Below, piece by piece: positions 62,601 to 64,000 of a DNA stretch of 64,000 bases; position 1 is the first letter of the stretch, and the number at the start of each line of letters is the position of its first letter. The position numbers were made by a program, and so were the translations under genes. Origin of the DNA: Pedobacter ginsengisoli. GTDB lineage: Bacteria; Bacteroidota; Bacteroidia; Sphingobacteriales; Sphingobacteriaceae. The stretch lies in NCBI RefSeq assembly GCF_030244015.1, contig NZ_JASSYX010000004.1:124001-188000 (forward strand), read 5' to 3'. Under the pieces are notes generated by a model, which was not told the DNA's origin, ran no database searches, and saw only the letters and a program-made list of their open reading frames with translations.

Positions 62601-64000
62601 TCTTGCAGCTGTACTTGTACAAGAATTACCATTTACAGCTTCCACATAAAAGTTATGTACACCGACCGGCAGACTTGCAGGCGTTGCATATGTGTTGGTA
62701 TTTGTTGCCAGAAGATTACCTCCTGTCAGGGCGTCGTACCAGTTAAATGTTACGCCAGTCACTGCATTAACACTTAGGTTCACTGAAGTATTCAGGCATG
62801 TTGTTGCAGGATTTCCCGCAGCAGCAACCGGTGGCAGCGGCGCAGCCAAAATCGTCACTGTAACTTTTGTTTTTGCGCTTTCGCACCCATTGCGTGTAGC
62901 AGATACGAAATAATCATAAGTGCCGGCTGGAAGTGCAGGATCGGTAGTCAGTGCTGCACCATCGTTACCGCTTAAATACGTAGTTCCACTGTACCATTTA
63001 TAGGTAATACCTGCGACAGGATTACTCACTGCTAACATTGCGGATGTACCGGCACAGGCGGTAACTGCTGCACTTGAAACTTTTGGAGCAGCAATGATGC
63101 GTCTTGCGAAGTTAAAATCAAGCGTGGTCAGAACCGCAGCTAAGCCAGACCTTAATCTAAGTTCTACCCCGTCAAATTGTTTTTGCGGAACAAAGGTGAT
63201 AATAGCGCCGCTATTGTCGCTTAACAGTTCCAGATTTATAATAGGATTGCTTGCTACAACCATATCGTTATTGCTCACAGCTCCTTTAAATGTTGTTATT
63301 TCTATTGAAGGCAAAACAGCTAAAGAAAGCAGTTTACCAGGAGAGCTGATACGTATCTGAACAGCATCACCGACATTTGACAAACCGTTAAAAGCAACTT
63401 GCTGATAAACTGACGCACCCAGAGCTCCGACCGGCATTACGAATGACGATGCACTTTCTGTATTGTTATCAACGGCAAGGCCTTCGTTAAACACAGCCGC
63501 AAGTAACGCAACTCCATCAACACCTGCTCTTACTGAAACAGTTGCCGGCTCACAAGGAACATCAGTCGGACTGCCATTAGGTATGATAGTAACCACTACT
63601 GAGGCACGGCCTGAGGCAGGACATCCTCCCGGTACTGTTGCATCTACGTAATAGGTTACCGTTATAGGTGCGGTGCCGTTATTAACTAATGGCGGAGTTA
63701 CTACTCTCGGACCCGTAAACAGAACTACTGGACTGGTTGCAGTGGCATACCAGCGGAATACAGCCCCTGAAGTACTTGATGTGGCAGTTAAAACTGCAGG
63801 CGAACCAGATCTTACAGTAACCGCAGCAGGAGTAATTACTGGAATATCCAGGTTTCCGACATTAATGGTAGCAGTAGCTTTTGCAGCAGAAGCAATTCCA
63901 CAATTGTTTACAGCTTCTACTGAATAAGTAGTTGTACCTGCAACACTGGCAACAGTAAATGTTACCCCGTCTTTTCCGGTTTGATACACACCCGCACTAT
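59607..64000 (-). CDS. Giant Ig-like repeat adhesin with T9SS type B (gliding-type) C-terminal domain, 5' end beyond the window
   Basis: About 1464 codons are visible and the frame stays open to the right edge, so the start and signal peptide are outside. In order: Ig-like Cys-containing modules, a lectin-like sandwich (codons near 63100-63500; NTESASSFVMPVGALGASVYQ, PIINLELLSDNSGAIITF), further modules of the form C-xxx-T/S..YKWYxxxTGG, six near-identical 91-residue repeats (60936-62573) each with FTWY[T/S]DAALTN, four more Ig-like modules, an Fn3 domain (about 59900-60150) and the type B sorting domain (FVPNTFTPNNDGKND...NQWGQFLYES...NGWDGTYKGDMQPNGVYVYYLD). It is exported by type IX secretion, probably with the adjacent SprF-like protein, as a surface adhesin. 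Confidence 0.93.
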   Translation of the reverse strand, partial: SAGVYQTGKDGVTFTVASVAGTTTYSVEAVNNCGIASAAKATATINVGNLDIPVITPAAVTVRSGSPAVLTATSSTSGAVFRWYATATSPVVLFTGPRVVTPPLVNNGTAPITVTYYVDATVPGGCPASGRASVVVTIIPNGSPTDVPCEPATVSVRAGVDGVALLAAVFNEGLAVDNNTESASSFVMPVGALGASVYQQVAFNGLSNVGDAVQIRISSPGKLLSLAVLPSIEITTFKGAVSNNDMVVASNPIINLELLSDNSGAIITFVPQKQFDGVELRLRSGLAAVLTTLDFNFARRIIAAPKVSSAAVTACAGTSAMLAVSNPVAGITYKWYSGTTYLSGNDGAALTTDPALPAGTYDYFVSATRNGCESAKTKVTVTILAAPLPPVAAAGNPATTCLNTSVNLSVNAVTGVTFNWYDALTGGNLLATNTNTYATPASLPVGVHNFYVEAVNGNSCTSTAARTKITLTVNPTALASDITVTGATAPFCAGVTATLTASTTTVTSPVFTWYTDAALTNAVFTGPVFITPVLSASRTYYVAVRGANKCANTAANAKVVALTVNPPSTAADLDVAGAGVTFCSGTTAKLTASTTTVTNPVFTWYTDAALTNAVFTGAIFTTPVLTAKTIYYVTVKGSNRCENLASGAEIVTLNVNPPALATDVTVAGAGTPFCAGAKAALTATSTTVTNPVFTWYTDAALTNAVFTGALFNTPVLTATRTYYVTVKGTNKCENTAGTAKTVVLTVNPPAIAIDVNVAGAGAPFCAGTSARLTASSTTVINPVFTWYTDAALTNAVFTGAIFDTPLLTASRTYYVTVKGANKCENLAGTARAVILTVNPPAVATDITVTGAGSPFCAGVSAKLTATSATVTNPIFTWYSDAALTNVVFTGPVFDTPALTANKTYYVTVRGSNKCENNAANAKIVTVIVNPPALPSDIVIAGAGAPFCAGNKATLTATTTTVLSPVFTWYSDAALTNAIFTGAVFETPVLTATKTYYVTVRGTNKCENTSATARAVTLTVNPLPETPVISTAGNSICSGESTILSVQNAQAGISYRWYNAATGGILLHTGAQYTTSVLNATTDFYVMAVSASGCGSATGRTKATVNVSPKPLTPVVVSATVNACIGSTAVLSVSNPQTGVIYSWYSTSTGGTALGSGQNFTTPVINANAIFYVGASAGTCISASRTAVTVNAAPLPSAPLSISGAGGPQCSSGTTVLSVDNPDALLTYKWYAVQTGGTSLADGNTFTTPALNGTTSYYVEAVNKTTGCPSATRTAVVVTVLAKLDAPVVSVQSVTGTSITFQWNAVPGATAYEVSIDNGLTWIDPTSGPAGTTYLYGGLQPDQTVTIRVRAKGQLDCQLSDATTFNGKTDNPLGNTIFVPNTFTPNNDGKNDVLYVYGNTITKIKFRVYNQWGQFLYESLNIQNGWDGTYKGDMQPNGVYVYYLDADFNDGTKTTKKGTITLLR
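60936..62573 (-). repeat. Six tandem 273-bp (91-codon) repeats inside the adhesin gene
   Basis: The conserved P codon of the VNP motif recurs from 62574 to 60936, exactly 1638 bases, or six units of 273 with no indels. Each unit reads about G-A-FCAG-xA-LTA-xTTV-xPVFTWYTDAALTNAVFTG-xF-TPVL-xTYYV-V-G-NKCEN-A-xVxLTVNPP. Divergence between units is low and scattered, fitting duplication and gene conversion. Confidence 0.9.

Noticed and set aside
61024..62649. Series of similar plus-strand frames of 69-88 codons
   Set aside because: They are the antisense image of the 91-codon adhesin repeats, which explains their similarity and spacing.

Overview
The window looks like a chromosome segment of a Sphingobacteriaceae-type Bacteroidota, most likely Pedobacter or a close relative. 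The reasons are a SusC-type TonB transporter, type IX secretion C-terminal domains (types A and B), a PorP/SprF-like protein, promoters with a TAnnTTTG -7 element, and a moderate GC content with A/T-rich gaps. Genus is inference; there is no rRNA to settle it. I see no intact insertion sequence, phage or CRISPR array, so this is mostly core chromosome with accessory loci at both ends.

Region 1 (1-8552): a carbohydrate locus on the minus strand. It runs murQ, a FucP-type sugar permease, a GH29 alpha-L-fucosidase and a SusC receptor cut by the left edge. A GntR regulator diverges from it, and a 28-bp palindrome lies at the predicted murQ start site. A MurNAc-kinase-like gene that would feed MurQ lies far away at 51.6 kb. 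Region 2 (8553-13068): a gene-poor stretch with IS21-like terminal motifs, tRNA-Asn, a PfkB kinase, a cytochrome b5-like protein overlapping a lycopene cyclase-like protein, an ECF sigma factor and murB.

Region 3 (13225-26223): two paralogous TetR regulators leading into a TolC/MFP/RND efflux operon, then a secreted M14-like protein, lpd, a CocE/NonD hydrolase and an M1 peptidase. Region 4 (26295-35127): odhAB (2-oxoglutarate dehydrogenase E1/E2; the E3 gene lpd is 4 kb away), then a light-response module (B12-binding MerR/CarH-like regulator, DASH cryptochrome, divergent TIGR01777 SDR) and two FKBP lipoproteins. Region 5 (35250-43013): fatty-acid beta-oxidation, marR-fadN-fadA-fadE plus fadD, with a well-formed promoter/operator in front of marR.

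Region 6 (43014-52651): an 11-bp tandem repeat array, a small outer-membrane barrel protein, an M61 peptidase, a second efflux operon (MFP-RND-TolC), the MurK-like kinase and a 60-residue protein ending in a sorting-signal-like tail. Region 7 (52767-64000): surface and secretion genes. These are a 1073-residue T9SS type A cargo protein, a small zinc-ribbon protein, and a minus-strand operon of a giant type B adhesin (5' end beyond the right edge), a SprF/PorP-like protein and a PorE-like OmpA protein.

I found no wholly novel system. The best leads are the two operator-promoter assemblies (GntR/murQ and MarR/fad), the CarH-cryptochrome pair, a lycopene cyclase lacking its second catalytic motif, the 11-bp repeat array, the mini sorting-signal protein and the exactly periodic 91-residue adhesin repeats.
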